From: JANNYA01 sp043754435
GTDB lineage: Bacteria > Pseudomonadota > Gammaproteobacteria > Xanthomonadales > SZUA-5
Reading direction: 5' to 3'
Assembly (NCBI GenBank): GCA_043754435.1
Contig: JAYUUS010000069.1
Span: forward strand, 1-53,995
DNA: 53,995 nt
Each line of letters opens with the position of its first letter. Positions within the stretch are counted from its first letter, which is position 1. The notes beneath the pieces were generated by a model. It ran no database searches. It worked only from the letters and a program-made list of their open reading frames with translations, and was not told the origin of the DNA. A program made the translations under genes and the position numbers. Below, piece by piece: positions 45,574 through 53,851 of this stretch.

Positions 45574-45602
45574 ATTGTAACTGACTCTTTTGTCTTTTGG
45601 AA
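45574..45602 (-). promoter_or_regulatory. Candidate promoter of the cold-shock gene
   Basis: On the minus strand TTCCAA (45602-45597) and TACAAT (45579-45574) are spaced by 17 bp. The -10 box matches at five of six positions, the -35 box is weak. The resulting leader would be about 145 nt, a usual length for regulated csp mRNAs. Confidence 0.45.
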
Positions 45603-45629
45603 AAAAATATTCAATGGCGGTGAAGTAAT

Positions 45630-46631
45630 TCAGCTTTGCTTTACATCGCGCAACCAACGGGCAGCATCGACTGCAAAGTAGCTCAAAATGGCGTCCGCAC
45701 CAGCACGCTTAAATGCTAGTAATGACTCCATCACCACCGCACGCTCATCCAACCAGCCATTGAGCGCTGCAGCTTTAAGCATCGCGTATTCGCCGCTGAC
45801 TTGGTAAACCGCGAGCGGCGCACCAAATTTGTCCTTTGCGCGACGCACAATATCTAGATAGGGCATTCCAGGCTTGACCATCACAATATCGGCACCTTCC
45901 GCCAAATCGAGCTCAATCTCGCGCAGCGCCTCATCACTATTGGCTGGGTCCATTTGATAGCTGTATTTGTTGGACTTGCCAAGCGCGCTGGCAGAACCGA
46001 CCGCATCCCGAAACGGGCCATAAAATGCGCTCGCATATTTGGCCGAGTACGCCATGATGCGGGTGTTGTGATGATTCTCGGCTTCAAGCGCTTCGCGGAT
46101 GCGCAACACGCGTCCGTCCATCATATCGGACGGCGCCACAATATCGCAGCCAGCTTCGGCGTGGCTCAGCGCTTGACGTACCAACACGGCATTGGTTGCA
46201 TCGTTTTCAACATAGCCGGTCGCGTCAATCAAGCCATCTTGCCCGTGACTGGTATACGGGTCCAGCGCAACGTCGGTAATGACGCCTAGATCCGGCAGAC
46301 TTGCTTTTAGCGCACGCACCGATTGTTGCACTAACCCGTTAGGATTAAATGCTTCAGCGGCGTCAAGGCTTTTCAAGTGCTCGTCAATAACCGGAAACAG
46401 GGCGATTGCGGGGATGCCGAGTTCAAAGGCTTGCGCGGCGCGGGTAATCAGTATGTCTATGCTGACGCGATCTACTCCGGGCATCGAGGCAATCGGCTCA
46501 ACACGGTTTTTCCCCGGCAACACAAACACTGGCCAGATTAAGTCATTGCTGGTCAGCAGGTTTTCGCGCATTAGGCGGCGGGAAAACGCGTCTTTGCGCA
46601 TCCTCCGCATACGGGTGATGGGAAAGCTCAT
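45630..46631 (-). CDS. hemB: Delta-aminolevulinic acid dehydratase (porphobilinogen synthase)
   Basis: From ATG 46631 the product is 333 residues: HemB condenses two 5-aminolevulinates into porphobilinogen in haem synthesis. The two Schiff-base lysines are Lys198 (AYSAKYASAFYGPFR) and Lys253 (VMVKPGMPYLDI). The metal segment reads DVALDPYTSHGQDGLI without the cysteine cluster of zinc types, so it is the Mg/alkali-type enzyme. The frame is open upstream to 46757, but the first 42 residues would be inside bcp and are basic/Cys-rich, so the later ATG is used; it overlaps the bcp stop by 4 bp. Confidence 0.96.
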   Translation of the reverse strand: MSFPITRMRRMRKDAFSRRLMRENLLTSNDLIWPVFVLPGKNRVEPIASMPGVDRVSIDILITRAAQAFELGIPAIALFPVIDEHLKSLDAAEAFNPNGLVQQSVRALKASLPDLGVITDVALDPYTSHGQDGLIDATGYVENDATNAVLVRQALSHAEAGCDIVAPSDMMDGRVLRIREALEAENHHNTRIMAYSAKYASAFYGPFRDAVGSASALGKSNKYSYQMDPANSDEALREIELDLAEGADIVMVKPGMPYLDIVRRAKDKFGAPLAVYQVSGEYAMLKAAALNGWLDERAVVMESLLAFKRAGADAILSYFAVDAARWLRDVKQS

Positions 46632-47155
46632 GATGTTTTTTTGACCACGTTCGCCGCAGCTTTTTTCGCGACAGGCTTTTTTAGGGGGGCATCCACGCCA
46701 CCTGCAAGATAAGCTAGCACTTGTTCGGCATGCCCCGCTGGCGTTACTTTTTCCCAAAGTTTTTCTATTTTCCCATTAGAATCTACTACAAACGTGGCGC
46801 GCGCGATGCCCATGTATTTTTTTCCGTACATGCTTTTTTCGACCCATACCCCCATGCCTTCAATTAGCACCCGGTTTGGGTCGCTAATGAGCGGAAAGTT
46901 GAGGCTGAATTTTTTAACGAATTTATCGTGTGCTGAACCGGTGTCAGCGCTAACGCCAAATATGGCGACCGATTTGGCGTTAAAAGCAGGCAAGTTGTCG
47001 CGAAAGCTACAGGCTTCGGTGGTGCAGCCCGGCGTGTCATCTTTAGGATAAAAATACAATACATAGCGCCCGCCTTTGAGGCTGTCGCTACTGACGGTTT
47101 TTTCGCCATCCGTCTTTAAAGAAAATTCTGGAACTTGGTCGCCGATTTGAAGCAT
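46628..47155 (-). CDS. bcp: Bcp-type thioredoxin-dependent peroxiredoxin
   Basis: This 175-residue protein is a bacterioferritin comigratory protein (PrxQ/Bcp): FSLKTDGEKTVSSDSLKG, then YFYPKDDTPGCTTEACSFRDNL with the peroxidatic Cys44 and resolving-type Cys49. It reduces hydrogen peroxide and organic peroxides with thioredoxin. An unusual Lys/Ala-rich tail (LKKPVAKKAAANVVKKTS) extends about 20 residues past the domain. It overlaps hemB by four bases, so haem synthesis and peroxide defence are translationally coupled. Confidence 0.95.
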   Translation of the reverse strand: MLQIGDQVPEFSLKTDGEKTVSSDSLKGGRYVLYFYPKDDTPGCTTEACSFRDNLPAFNAKSVAIFGVSADTGSAHDKFVKKFSLNFPLISDPNRVLIEGMGVWVEKSMYGKKYMGIARATFVVDSNGKIEKLWEKVTPAGHAEQVLAYLAGGVDAPLKKPVAKKAAANVVKKTS

Positions 47156-47194
47156 CGTTTAGCCTTTAAAATTTAGTGATTGAATTTTTGCAAA

Positions 47195-48178
47195 TTAAAG
47201 CCCGAGCAAGGCAAGCTCCAATTCACTCAGCAACTTGTCGGTAAGCTTTTTCCGCATTTCTAAAACGGCGAAGTTTTCTTCCAATTGCGCGCGGTTCGAT
47301 GCCCCTAAAATAACGCTGGATACGTTTGGGTTGCGTAAACACCATGCCAGCGCCAGTTGCGAGAGTGGAATGCCAGCAGCGTCAGAAATTTTGTTGAGGC
47401 GCTCGATCTGGCTAAATTTTTGCTCTGGCCGGTCGCCGAGCGCAAATTTTTGCAGCCATTCCAGCCCGGGCAGAGCAAAGCGATTGGTTTTTGCAAACGC
47501 TTCGCGAGTGCGGTATTTGCCGCTCAAAATGCCAGAAGCGAGCGGTGACCAAATGGTGGTGCCGAGACCTATATTCTCGTAAAGCGGCAAATATTCACGC
47601 TCAACCCGCTCACGATGCAGTAAGTTGTATTGCGGCTGTTCCATTTGTGGGCCGATCAGATTGTGTTTGATTGCGTAGTCATGCGCCGCCATAATTTCCT
47701 TGGCTGACCACTCTGAAGTGCCCCAATACAGCACCTTGCCCGCCATGATGAGCTGGTGCATGGTCCAACAAATTTCGCTAATCGGTGTCTCCGGTTCAGG
47801 TCGATGGCAAAAAAACAGATCTAGATAGTCAACTTTGAGCCGCAGCAATGCCTGATTGCAGGCATCGTGGATATGTTTGCGGCTTAAACCTTTTTGCGTC
47901 GGCTTGGGATTTTGTGCGCTACCAAAGTAGACTTTGGACGAGACGCACCAAGAATCACGCGGGTAGCCCAGTTCAGCAAAGGCTTGGCCCATAAGTTCCT
48001 CGGCTGCGCCGTTCGAGTACGACTCGGCATTGTCGAAAAAATTTACCCCAAAGTCATATGCGCAGCTAATTAAGTCTTTAACTTCGTTGATTTTTAGCTG
48101 GCTCCCAAAGGTAATCCATGCACCAAAAGACAAAGCAGAAATTTTTAAGCCAGAGCGGCCAAGCGATCGGTATTCCAT
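47195..48178 (-). CDS. Aldo/keto reductase, voltage-gated K+ channel beta-subunit-like
   Basis: This 327-residue protein is an NADPH-dependent aldo/keto reductase with the catalytic tetrad Asp49 (FFDNAESYS), Tyr54, Lys82 (SSKVYFG) and His125 (FFCHRPE). GLGTTIWSPLASGILSGKYR and SSVILGASNRAQLEENF are the cofactor-binding segments. Its SLSFGAWITFG start and overall pattern resemble the YghZ/KCNAB-type subgroup. Substrate is not predictable. A 39-bp gap separates it from bcp, so it could share a transcript. Confidence 0.93.
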   Translation of the reverse strand: MEYRSLGRSGLKISALSFGAWITFGSQLKINEVKDLISCAYDFGVNFFDNAESYSNGAAEELMGQAFAELGYPRDSWCVSSKVYFGSAQNPKPTQKGLSRKHIHDACNQALLRLKVDYLDLFFCHRPEPETPISEICWTMHQLIMAGKVLYWGTSEWSAKEIMAAHDYAIKHNLIGPQMEQPQYNLLHRERVEREYLPLYENIGLGTTIWSPLASGILSGKYRTREAFAKTNRFALPGLEWLQKFALGDRPEQKFSQIERLNKISDAAGIPLSQLALAWCLRNPNVSSVILGASNRAQLEENFAVLEMRKKLTDKLLSELELALLGL

Positions 48179-48385
48179 GGTGGGCCTTTAAAGTTGGTAT
48201 GTCAGGTGTCGTTAAAAAAGCTGGGTGAAGCAGACGCGAGTGCACTATAGGCGGCATTGATCGAATTTATTCGAACAAAGGCTTGGAATTACCCATTTTG
48301 CCCAAATACAATAGTGACGATGTGATGTTCGAGAAATATGGAACTAAAGCAATGTTCAGGTGTCAATATCGTTCGCTGGCGCACT

Positions 48386-48443
48386 GAATCCTCAACAAGA
48401 TGAAGGGCAAAATGGAATCCTCAACAAGATGAAGGGCAAAATG
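48386..48443. repeat. 29-nt perfect tandem duplication upstream of rpoH
   Basis: Bases 48386-48414 (GAATCCTCAACAAGATGAAG then GGCAAAATG) are exactly repeated at 48415-48443. It lies in the 385-bp gap between the aldo/keto reductase and rpoH, 120 bp before the ATG. The gap also holds a weak TATACT box at 48490. No other feature was recognised. Confidence 0.95.
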
Positions 48444-48563
48444 ATGGTCAAGCATCCAAGATTTAGCTTTCAACTCGCAACCCCTTATACTTCTACGCTG
48501 TTTGCGTAACGCTGTACTCACGTTTGAACGATGAACATACTTGAACAACAGAAAGGATACACA

Positions 48564-49502
48564 ATGTTTAATACACAAATAGTCAATACGTTAAGGGCGG
48601 ATCATTTCGGTTCGGGCGCAATGTCTACGGCAATGACCTTGCCGCGTCAGGCGATGGCCGGGCTTCCAACTTTTGCCAACTCGGCAATTGGCAGCCTTGA
48701 CGCCTATATCGGCACAGTCAATGCCTATCCAATGCTGACCGTTGAGCATGAGCAATGGCTGGCGACCCGTTTGCGTAACGACAACGATTTGGAATCTGCA
48801 CGCGAATTAATCATGGCGCATTTACGCTTTGTTGTGCACGTGGCGCGTGGTTATGCGGGCTATGGTTTGGGCGTGGGCGATTTGATTCAAGAAGGCAATA
48901 TTGGCCTGATGAAAGCGGTCAAGCGTTTTGATCCCACGGTCGGCGTGCGTTTGGTGAGCTTTGCGGTGCACTGGATCAAGGCCGAAATTCACGAATTCAT
49001 CTTGAAAAACTGGCGCATCGTCAAAATTGCGACCACCAAGTCGCAGCGAAAATTGTTTTTTAACCTGCGCCGCATGAAAAAGCGCCTGGGTTGGATGAAT
49101 GCTAAGGAAGTTCAGGTCGTCGCCGATGAATTGGGTGTCGAGGCCGCAACCGTGCGCGAGATGGAAGCGCGTTTAAACGGCATGGATGTCGCCTTCGATG
49201 CGCCTGCCAATGATTCTGAAGATGCGCGGCCATCGCCGGTGGCGTTCTTGGTCGATCAAAATAATATCGACCCGTTCGATACCTTTGAAAGCGAGCAGCT
49301 GGAGTCCTCGAACTTGGACGTTTTGCATGAAGGCTTAGAAAAGTTGGATGAGCGTAGCCGCGATATCGTTTCACGTCGCTGGTTAGCGGAGCCAAAAGCA
49401 ACTTTGCACGAGCTTGCTGCGGAATACAGCGTGTCAGCGGAGCGTATTCGTCAAATCGAAGCCAATGCCTTTAAGAAGATGCGCGCGCTGTTTGTTTCTT
49501 AA
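48564..49502 (+). CDS. rpoH: RNA polymerase heat-shock sigma factor sigma-32
   Basis: From ATG 48564 the product is 312 residues, a sigma-32 type factor. Region 2.1-2.4 includes the RELIMAHLRFVVHVARGYAGYGLGVGDLIQEGNIGLMKAVKRFDP block and the RpoH box area (QRKLFFNLRRMKKRLGWMN), a segment involved in core binding that is diagnostic of RpoH. Region 4 ends with HELAAEYSVSAERIRQIEANAFKKMRALF. An AAGGA ribosome site is seven bases before this ATG; the upstream ATG at 48531 lacks one. It directs heat-shock gene transcription. A 29-nt tandem duplication lies in its upstream region. Confidence 0.96.
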   Translation: MFNTQIVNTLRADHFGSGAMSTAMTLPRQAMAGLPTFANSAIGSLDAYIGTVNAYPMLTVEHEQWLATRLRNDNDLESARELIMAHLRFVVHVARGYAGYGLGVGDLIQEGNIGLMKAVKRFDPTVGVRLVSFAVHWIKAEIHEFILKNWRIVKIATTKSQRKLFFNLRRMKKRLGWMNAKEVQVVADELGVEAATVREMEARLNGMDVAFDAPANDSEDARPSPVAFLVDQNNIDPFDTFESEQLESSNLDVLHEGLEKLDERSRDIVSRRWLAEPKATLHELAAEYSVSAERIRQIEANAFKKMRALFVS

Positions 49503-49531
49503 TCTGTCAAGTTTTTAGCCAGTAGGCCGCG

Positions 49532-50383
49532 ATGCCGCGTTACGCGCTGGCCGTCGAATATGACGGCACCGAATACGACGGCTGGCAGTCGCAGGCCGTT
49601 GGCGTGACCTTGCAGCAGAGTTTGCAAAAGGCGCTCAGCGTCGTTGCAAACTCGGCTATTGTGGTCAACTGCGCTGGGCGCACCGACGCGGGCGTGCATG
49701 CTAGCGGTCAAGTTGTGCATTTTGACTCGCCCGTTGAGCGCAGCGCGCGCGCGTGGATGCTCGGCACAAACTCAAATTTACCGAACAGCATGTCGGTGCA
49801 TTGGGCGGGCCAGGTCGCGGATGATTTTCACGCGCGTTACAGTGCTTTAGCGCGCGAATATTGCTACAGCTTACTGAATCGCCAAGCGCGGCCGGGTTTA
49901 AGCGCACGCACGCTGGCCTGGGAGCGCAAACCGCTTGATGTTCCCGCGATGCAAGAAGCGGCAAACTCATTGCTGGGTCAACAAGACTTCACCAGTTTTC
50001 GCACTGTTGCTTGCCAAGCCAAGCGACCCTGGCGCAGGCTGGATCGCTTGGATATCGAGCGCGATGGCAACGTGTTGAATTTCCACGTGCAGGCGAACGC
50101 TTTTTTGCACCACATGGTGCGCAATTTGGTTGGCAGCCTGCTTGTCGTTGGGCGTGGTGAGCAAAAGCCCGAGTGGATTCGCGCGGTGCTAGCCGCCAAA
50201 GACCGCGCACTTGCAGGTGCCACGGCACCGGCGGGCGGTTTGGTGTTTATCGGCCCGAAATACCCGGCGGCGTCAGGTTTGCCAGAAGCGTTCTGGGCAG
50301 CGCCTGAATTGGAACTTTGGGACCCATCCAGTGGTTGGCCTGATGAATTCAGCTCCCTCTCCACGCCCGAAAATGCCAATTGA
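49532..50383 (+). CDS. truA: tRNA pseudouridine(38-40) synthase
   Basis: This 283-residue enzyme makes pseudouridine at positions 38-40 of the tRNA anticodon stem-loop. The catalytic Asp52 is in CAGRTDAGVHASGQVVHF, and FTSFR-type and HHMVRNLVGSLLVVGRG blocks follow. It begins 29 bp after rpoH. The C-terminus is odd: the last 10 to 11 residues (SSLSTPENAN) are encoded by the left arm of the palindromic repeat at 50353, which suggests that repeat insertion altered the 3' end. The catalytic core, up to about residue 255, is intact, so activity should be kept. Confidence 0.96.
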   Translation: MPRYALAVEYDGTEYDGWQSQAVGVTLQQSLQKALSVVANSAIVVNCAGRTDAGVHASGQVVHFDSPVERSARAWMLGTNSNLPNSMSVHWAGQVADDFHARYSALAREYCYSLLNRQARPGLSARTLAWERKPLDVPAMQEAANSLLGQQDFTSFRTVACQAKRPWRRLDRLDIERDGNVLNFHVQANAFLHHMVRNLVGSLLVVGRGEQKPEWIRAVLAAKDRALAGATAPAGGLVFIGPKYPAASGLPEAFWAAPELELWDPSSGWPDEFSSLSTPENAN

Positions 50384-50422
50384 AACAAAGCGTTAATGCG
50401 GGGAGAGGGTGAGGTGAGGGGC
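50353..50422. repeat. Repeat arm A, first copy, overlapping the 3' end of truA
   Basis: A unit begins CTCCCTCTCCACGCCCG (50353) and ends in GCGGGGAGAGGG plus GAGGTGAGGGGC (50396-50422). The middle holds CAATTGAAACAAAG. Same arm recurs at 50591, 53711 and 53940. truA stops inside this copy at 50383. Confidence 0.9.
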
Positions 50423-50474
50423 AAAAAAAAACAAACCGAACGGCACCGCAAACTGCGGCTTTGCTGCTGCGTTT

Positions 50475-50545
50475 GCCCCTCACCCCAACCCTCTCCCCGC
50501 GCATATGACTGGGTGCTTATCAACACTGTTGGCGTGGAGAGGGAG
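50475..50545. repeat. Repeat arm A', inverted copy
   Basis: GCCCCTCACCCCAACCCTCT leads to CCCCGCG and ends GGCGTGGAGAGGGAG at 50545, the reverse complement of the outer arms of copy A at both ends. The interior is different (TATGACTGGGTGC region), so the match is limited to the two ends. Confidence 0.85.
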
Positions 50546-50590
50546 TTTTTACTTTGGGCGTAGCGTAGAAGTGGTGCGCGTCGCGAACAG

Positions 50591-50660
50591 CTCCCTCTCC
50601 ACGCCCATAAATATCAATTGAAACAAAGTGTTAATGCGGGGAGAGGGTTGGGGTGAGGGC
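50591..50660. repeat. Repeat arm A, second copy
   Basis: CTCCCTCTCCACGCCC (50591) to GCGGGGAGAGGGTTGGGGTG (50637-50656), the same as the arm at 50353 with few differences. It ends with AGGGC before an A-run. Placed between truA and the methyltransferase; the remaining gap (50661-50785) holds nothing recognised. Confidence 0.9.
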
Positions 50661-50785
50661 AAAAATAACCGCGCCTTACAGCACGCACTCACCAAATCGC
50701 TAAGCAAAAGCAACGCCACTGAAATACCATCAGCCCGCGTTCCCGCTCGCAACCGCGCTCCACTCATGCTCAAAATCGCCACACC

Positions 50786-50931
50786 GTGAACGCCGTAGAA
50801 ATTGAAGAAGCGATCTCCCAGCTTGCAACGCAGCCTTTTAACGCCGCTTAATTTCCCTATGAATTTTTAGCCGCCTTTGGCAATAAAGACACCACGCTCA
50901 AGCGCGTGCGGGCAATACCAATAAGTCTGAT
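50786..50931 (+). pseudogene. Broken 5' end of the MmeI-like methyltransferase gene
   Basis: From GTG 50786 the frame reads NAVEIEEAISQLATQPFNAA, a good match to the N-terminus expected for this methyltransferase family, then a TAA (50849-50851) where GAA is expected (A-E-F-P). The same frame continues FPYEFLAAFGNKDTTLKRVR to 50911, after which the gene resumes in another frame as GNTNKSD-VAG. The bases around 50906-50912 fit a lost 4-nt unit of a GTGC/TGCG repeat. A nonsense and a frameshift are therefore both present. These are read directly; ancestral state is inference. Confidence 0.8.
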
Positions 50932-53544
50932 GTGGCTGGCGTGCTGCAGGTCAATAACATCCATATTCTTGTTGCTCAAGGTGATGTGGCTAAAGCACTC
51001 GCCGCGCTCAAAGCCAGCCCCACCACCGCTAAAGCCAAAGCACGTTTCATCCTAGCGACGGATGGCGTGGACTTTGAAGCCGAGGATTTAAGCAGCGGCG
51101 ATACCGTAGCTTGCGCTTTTGCCGATTTTCCGAATCACTTTGGCTTCTTTTTGCCGCTGGCAGGTATTTCCACCGTCAAACAAGTCGCAGAAAACTCTTT
51201 TGATATTCGCGCCACCAGCCGCCTAAATCGGCTGTATCTAGAACTGCTGAAAGACAACGCCGATTGGGGCAGTGCCGCGCGCCGCAGTGAAATGAATCAC
51301 TTTATGGCGCGCTTGATTTTCTGCTTTTTCGCCGAAGATACCGATATTTTCAACGGCGATAACTTATTTACTGACATCATCGCGCAGATGAGCGCGAAGG
51401 ATTCGTCGAATACCCACAGCGTCATCAGCGAAATTTTTCGTGCGATGAATGTGGCAATTTATGAGCGCGCCAAAGCCGCCTTGCCGCGCTGGGCGGATGG
51501 CTTTCCCTACGTCAACGGCGGGCTATTTTCCGGCAGCAATGAAGTACCCCGCTTTAGCAAAATTGCGCGCACGTATTTGCTGCATATTGGTCAGTTGGAT
51601 TGGACCAAAATCAACCCGGATATTTTTGGCTCGATGATTCAGGCCGTAGCCGACGATGAAGAACGCGGCGCTTTGGGCATGCATTACACCAGCGTGCCGA
51701 ATATATTGAAGGTGCTGGACCCGCTGTTTTTGGATGATTTGCGCAGCCAACTGGAATCCGCAGGTGACAGTCCACGCACGCTGCTGAACTTACGCAAGCG
51801 CATGGCGAAAATTCGGGTGTTTGACCCGGCCTGCGGCTCGGGCAATTTCTTGGTGATTGCCTACAAGCATATGCGGGAAATTGAAAACACGATTAACGTG
51901 CGCCGCGACGAGAAAGGCCGCAAAAGCGATATTCCGCTGACCAACTTTCGCGGCATTGAACTACGCGAATTCCCCGCCGAAATTGCGCGCTTGGCGCTGA
52001 TTATTGCCGAATATCAGTGCGATGTGCTGTATCGCGGCCAAAAAGAAGCGCTCGCAGAATTTTTGCCGCTGAACGCGCAAAATTGGATTACCCGCGGCAA
52101 TGCGCTGCGTTTGGATTGGTTGAGTATTTGCCCGCCGACCGGTACAGGCGTGAAGTTTGCGGCAGATGATTTATTTTATAAGCCGCTGCAACAGGCCGAG
52201 ATTGATTTTGAGAATGCCGGTGGCGAGACTTATATTTGTGGCAATCCGCCGTATTTGGGAGCGGCATTGCAGTCAGACGAGCAAAAGGCTGAACTAGGCG
52301 CGATTTTTGGCAAGCGCTGCAAAACCTGGAAGTCCCTCGATTACGTCGCGGGCTGGTTTATGAAAGCCGCCGACTACGGTAAGCACACGCCGACGGTTTC
52401 GGCGTTCGTATCAACCAATTCGATTTGCCAAGGCCAGCAGGTGCCGATTTTGTGGCCGATGATTTTTGAAAGCGGGCATTCCATCGCGTTTGCATACGGC
52501 AGCTTTAAATGGGCAAATTTGGCGAGCCATAACGCAGGTGTGACCGTAGCGATTGTGGGAATTGCAAATAATGCAGATGCACGGCGACGCTTATATACAG
52601 AAGCTGAGGATGGGCGCACGGCGGTAAAGGTTGTGGAAAACATTAATGCTTACTTGGTGCCAGGCATGAATGTTTCAATAGAAAAAAGCGCCGCACCAAT
52701 CAGCGAAATAGCGCGAATGGATCGTGGCGACAGTCCAGTTGACGGGGGCAATTTGCTTGTTTCAAATGATGAGCGCGTCGCCCTTGGAATATCTAAATTT
52801 CAAAGTGATAAATTTGTAAGGCGCTTTTACGGATCCGCAGAATTTATTCGGGGGCTTGATCGTTATTGTCTGTGGATAGAGGAACACTATTTGGATGAGG
52901 CACTTCAAATATCGTCCATTCGGGAACGCGTCGAGGCAGTAAGACAGATGCGATTATCTAGTAAAAAACTGGCCACACAGCTTGGAGCCAAGCGTCCTCA
53001 TAAATTTGAAGAAATTAGACGTTGCGAAAGTGAAATAATCATTATTGTGCCGACCGCATCGTCCGAAAGAAGACCAAATTTGCCATGCGGAATTTTATCG
53101 AAGGGCGCAATAGTGTCGAACCTAGCCTTCGCCCTCTACGACGCCCCACTCTGGAACCTAGCCCTAATTGCCTCACGCATCCATCTAGTCTGGATCGCTA
53201 CCGTGTGCGGCAAACTGAAAACTGATTTCCGCTACTCCAACACCCTAGGCTGGAACACCTTCCCAGTGCCGGTGCTGACCGAGAAAAACAAAGCCAATCT
53301 GACCCGCTGTGCTGAGGACATCCTGCTGGCGCGCGAAGCGCATTTCCCGGCCACGATTGCAGATTTGTATGACCCGGAAACCATGCCCGAGAATTTACGC
53401 TTAGCGCATGCACGCAATGATGAAGTGCTGGAGCGCATCTATATTGGGCGTAGGTTTCGCAATGATACCGAGCGGCTGAAGAAGCTGTTTGAGTTGTATA
53501 CGGTGATGGCGGGGGCGGCTAGGGTGGGCAAGGCAAAGCGATGA
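50932..53544 (+). CDS. MmeI-like class I DNA methyltransferase, N-terminally truncated
   Basis: The 870-residue frame (GTG 50932) covers the helical and methyltransferase parts of a large class I adenine-type DNA methyltransferase of the MmeI/type IIL-like family. Motif I is FDPACGSGNF (297-306), and motif IV is NPPYLG (438-443), the NPPY form of N6-adenine methyltransferases. The C-terminal YDPETMPENLRLAHARNDEVLERIY with RRFRNDTERLKKLFELY is the family C-domain. A PD-(D/E)xK nuclease motif was not recognised. About 49 N-terminal residues are lost to a nonsense and a frameshift; the first 20 residues downstream are VAGVLQVNNIHILVAQGDVA. It may use this internal start or be inactive. The target recognition part (about 540-740) is AT-richer than the flanks. 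Confidence 0.85.
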   Translation: MAGVLQVNNIHILVAQGDVAKALAALKASPTTAKAKARFILATDGVDFEAEDLSSGDTVACAFADFPNHFGFFLPLAGISTVKQVAENSFDIRATSRLNRLYLELLKDNADWGSAARRSEMNHFMARLIFCFFAEDTDIFNGDNLFTDIIAQMSAKDSSNTHSVISEIFRAMNVAIYERAKAALPRWADGFPYVNGGLFSGSNEVPRFSKIARTYLLHIGQLDWTKINPDIFGSMIQAVADDEERGALGMHYTSVPNILKVLDPLFLDDLRSQLESAGDSPRTLLNLRKRMAKIRVFDPACGSGNFLVIAYKHMREIENTINVRRDEKGRKSDIPLTNFRGIELREFPAEIARLALIIAEYQCDVLYRGQKEALAEFLPLNAQNWITRGNALRLDWLSICPPTGTGVKFAADDLFYKPLQQAEIDFENAGGETYICGNPPYLGAALQSDEQKAELGAIFGKRCKTWKSLDYVAGWFMKAADYGKHTPTVSAFVSTNSICQGQQVPILWPMIFESGHSIAFAYGSFKWANLASHNAGVTVAIVGIANNADARRRLYTEAEDGRTAVKVVENINAYLVPGMNVSIEKSAAPISEIARMDRGDSPVDGGNLLVSNDERVALGISKFQSDKFVRRFYGSAEFIRGLDRYCLWIEEHYLDEALQISSIRERVEAVRQMRLSSKKLATQLGAKRPHKFEEIRRCESEIIIIVPTASSERRPNLPCGILSKGAIVSNLAFALYDAPLWNLALIASRIHLVWIATVCGKLKTDFRYSNTLGWNTFPVPVLTEKNKANLTRCAEDILLAREAHFPATIADLYDPETMPENLRLAHARNDEVLERIYIGRRFRNDTERLKKLFELYTVMAGAARVGKAKR

Positions 53545-53576
53545 TATTCGCGCTAGACTGCACCACAAGCGCGCTG

Positions 53577-53633
53577 AATTGCCCCTCACACTTACTCAAT
53601 TGCCCCTCACACGTGTTCAATTGCCCTCACCCC
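53577..53633. repeat. 21-nt tandem units leading into the repeat array
   Basis: AATTGCCCCTCACAC starts at 53577 and 53598, and a shorter form AATTGCCCTCAC at 53619, at exact 21-nt steps. A similar 21-nt pair (CCAATTTTCCCCTC at 53823 and 53844) precedes the next array unit. These steps look like slipped duplications of the outer arm. Confidence 0.85.
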
Positions 53634-53781
53634 AACCCTCTCCCCGCGCGAATTGTTTGGTTCCTGCCAAGCCTGCGGGCGTGGTGAGGGAGCCGTTTGC
53701 GCCGTACCCGCTCCCTCTCCACGCCCGAAAATATCAATTGAAACAAAGAGTTAATGCGGGGAGAGGGTTGGGGTGAGGGGC
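53623..53781. repeat. Complete palindromic repeat unit (A' - spacer - A)
   Basis: Left arm 53623-53692 (GCCCTCACCCCAACCCTCTC ... GGTGAGGGAG) and right arm 53711-53781 (CTCCCTCTCCACGCCCG ... GGGGTGAGGGGC) are reverse complements at their ends, with different interiors, around an 18-nt spacer (CCGTTTGCGCCGTACCCG). The total is about 159 bp. The same arrangement recurs from 53852. Confidence 0.9.
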
Positions 53782-53851
53782 AAAAAAAATAAAAAAATAA
53801 TCCGCCGACTTTGTTACTCGTACCAATTTTCCCCTCTCACACACCAATTTT

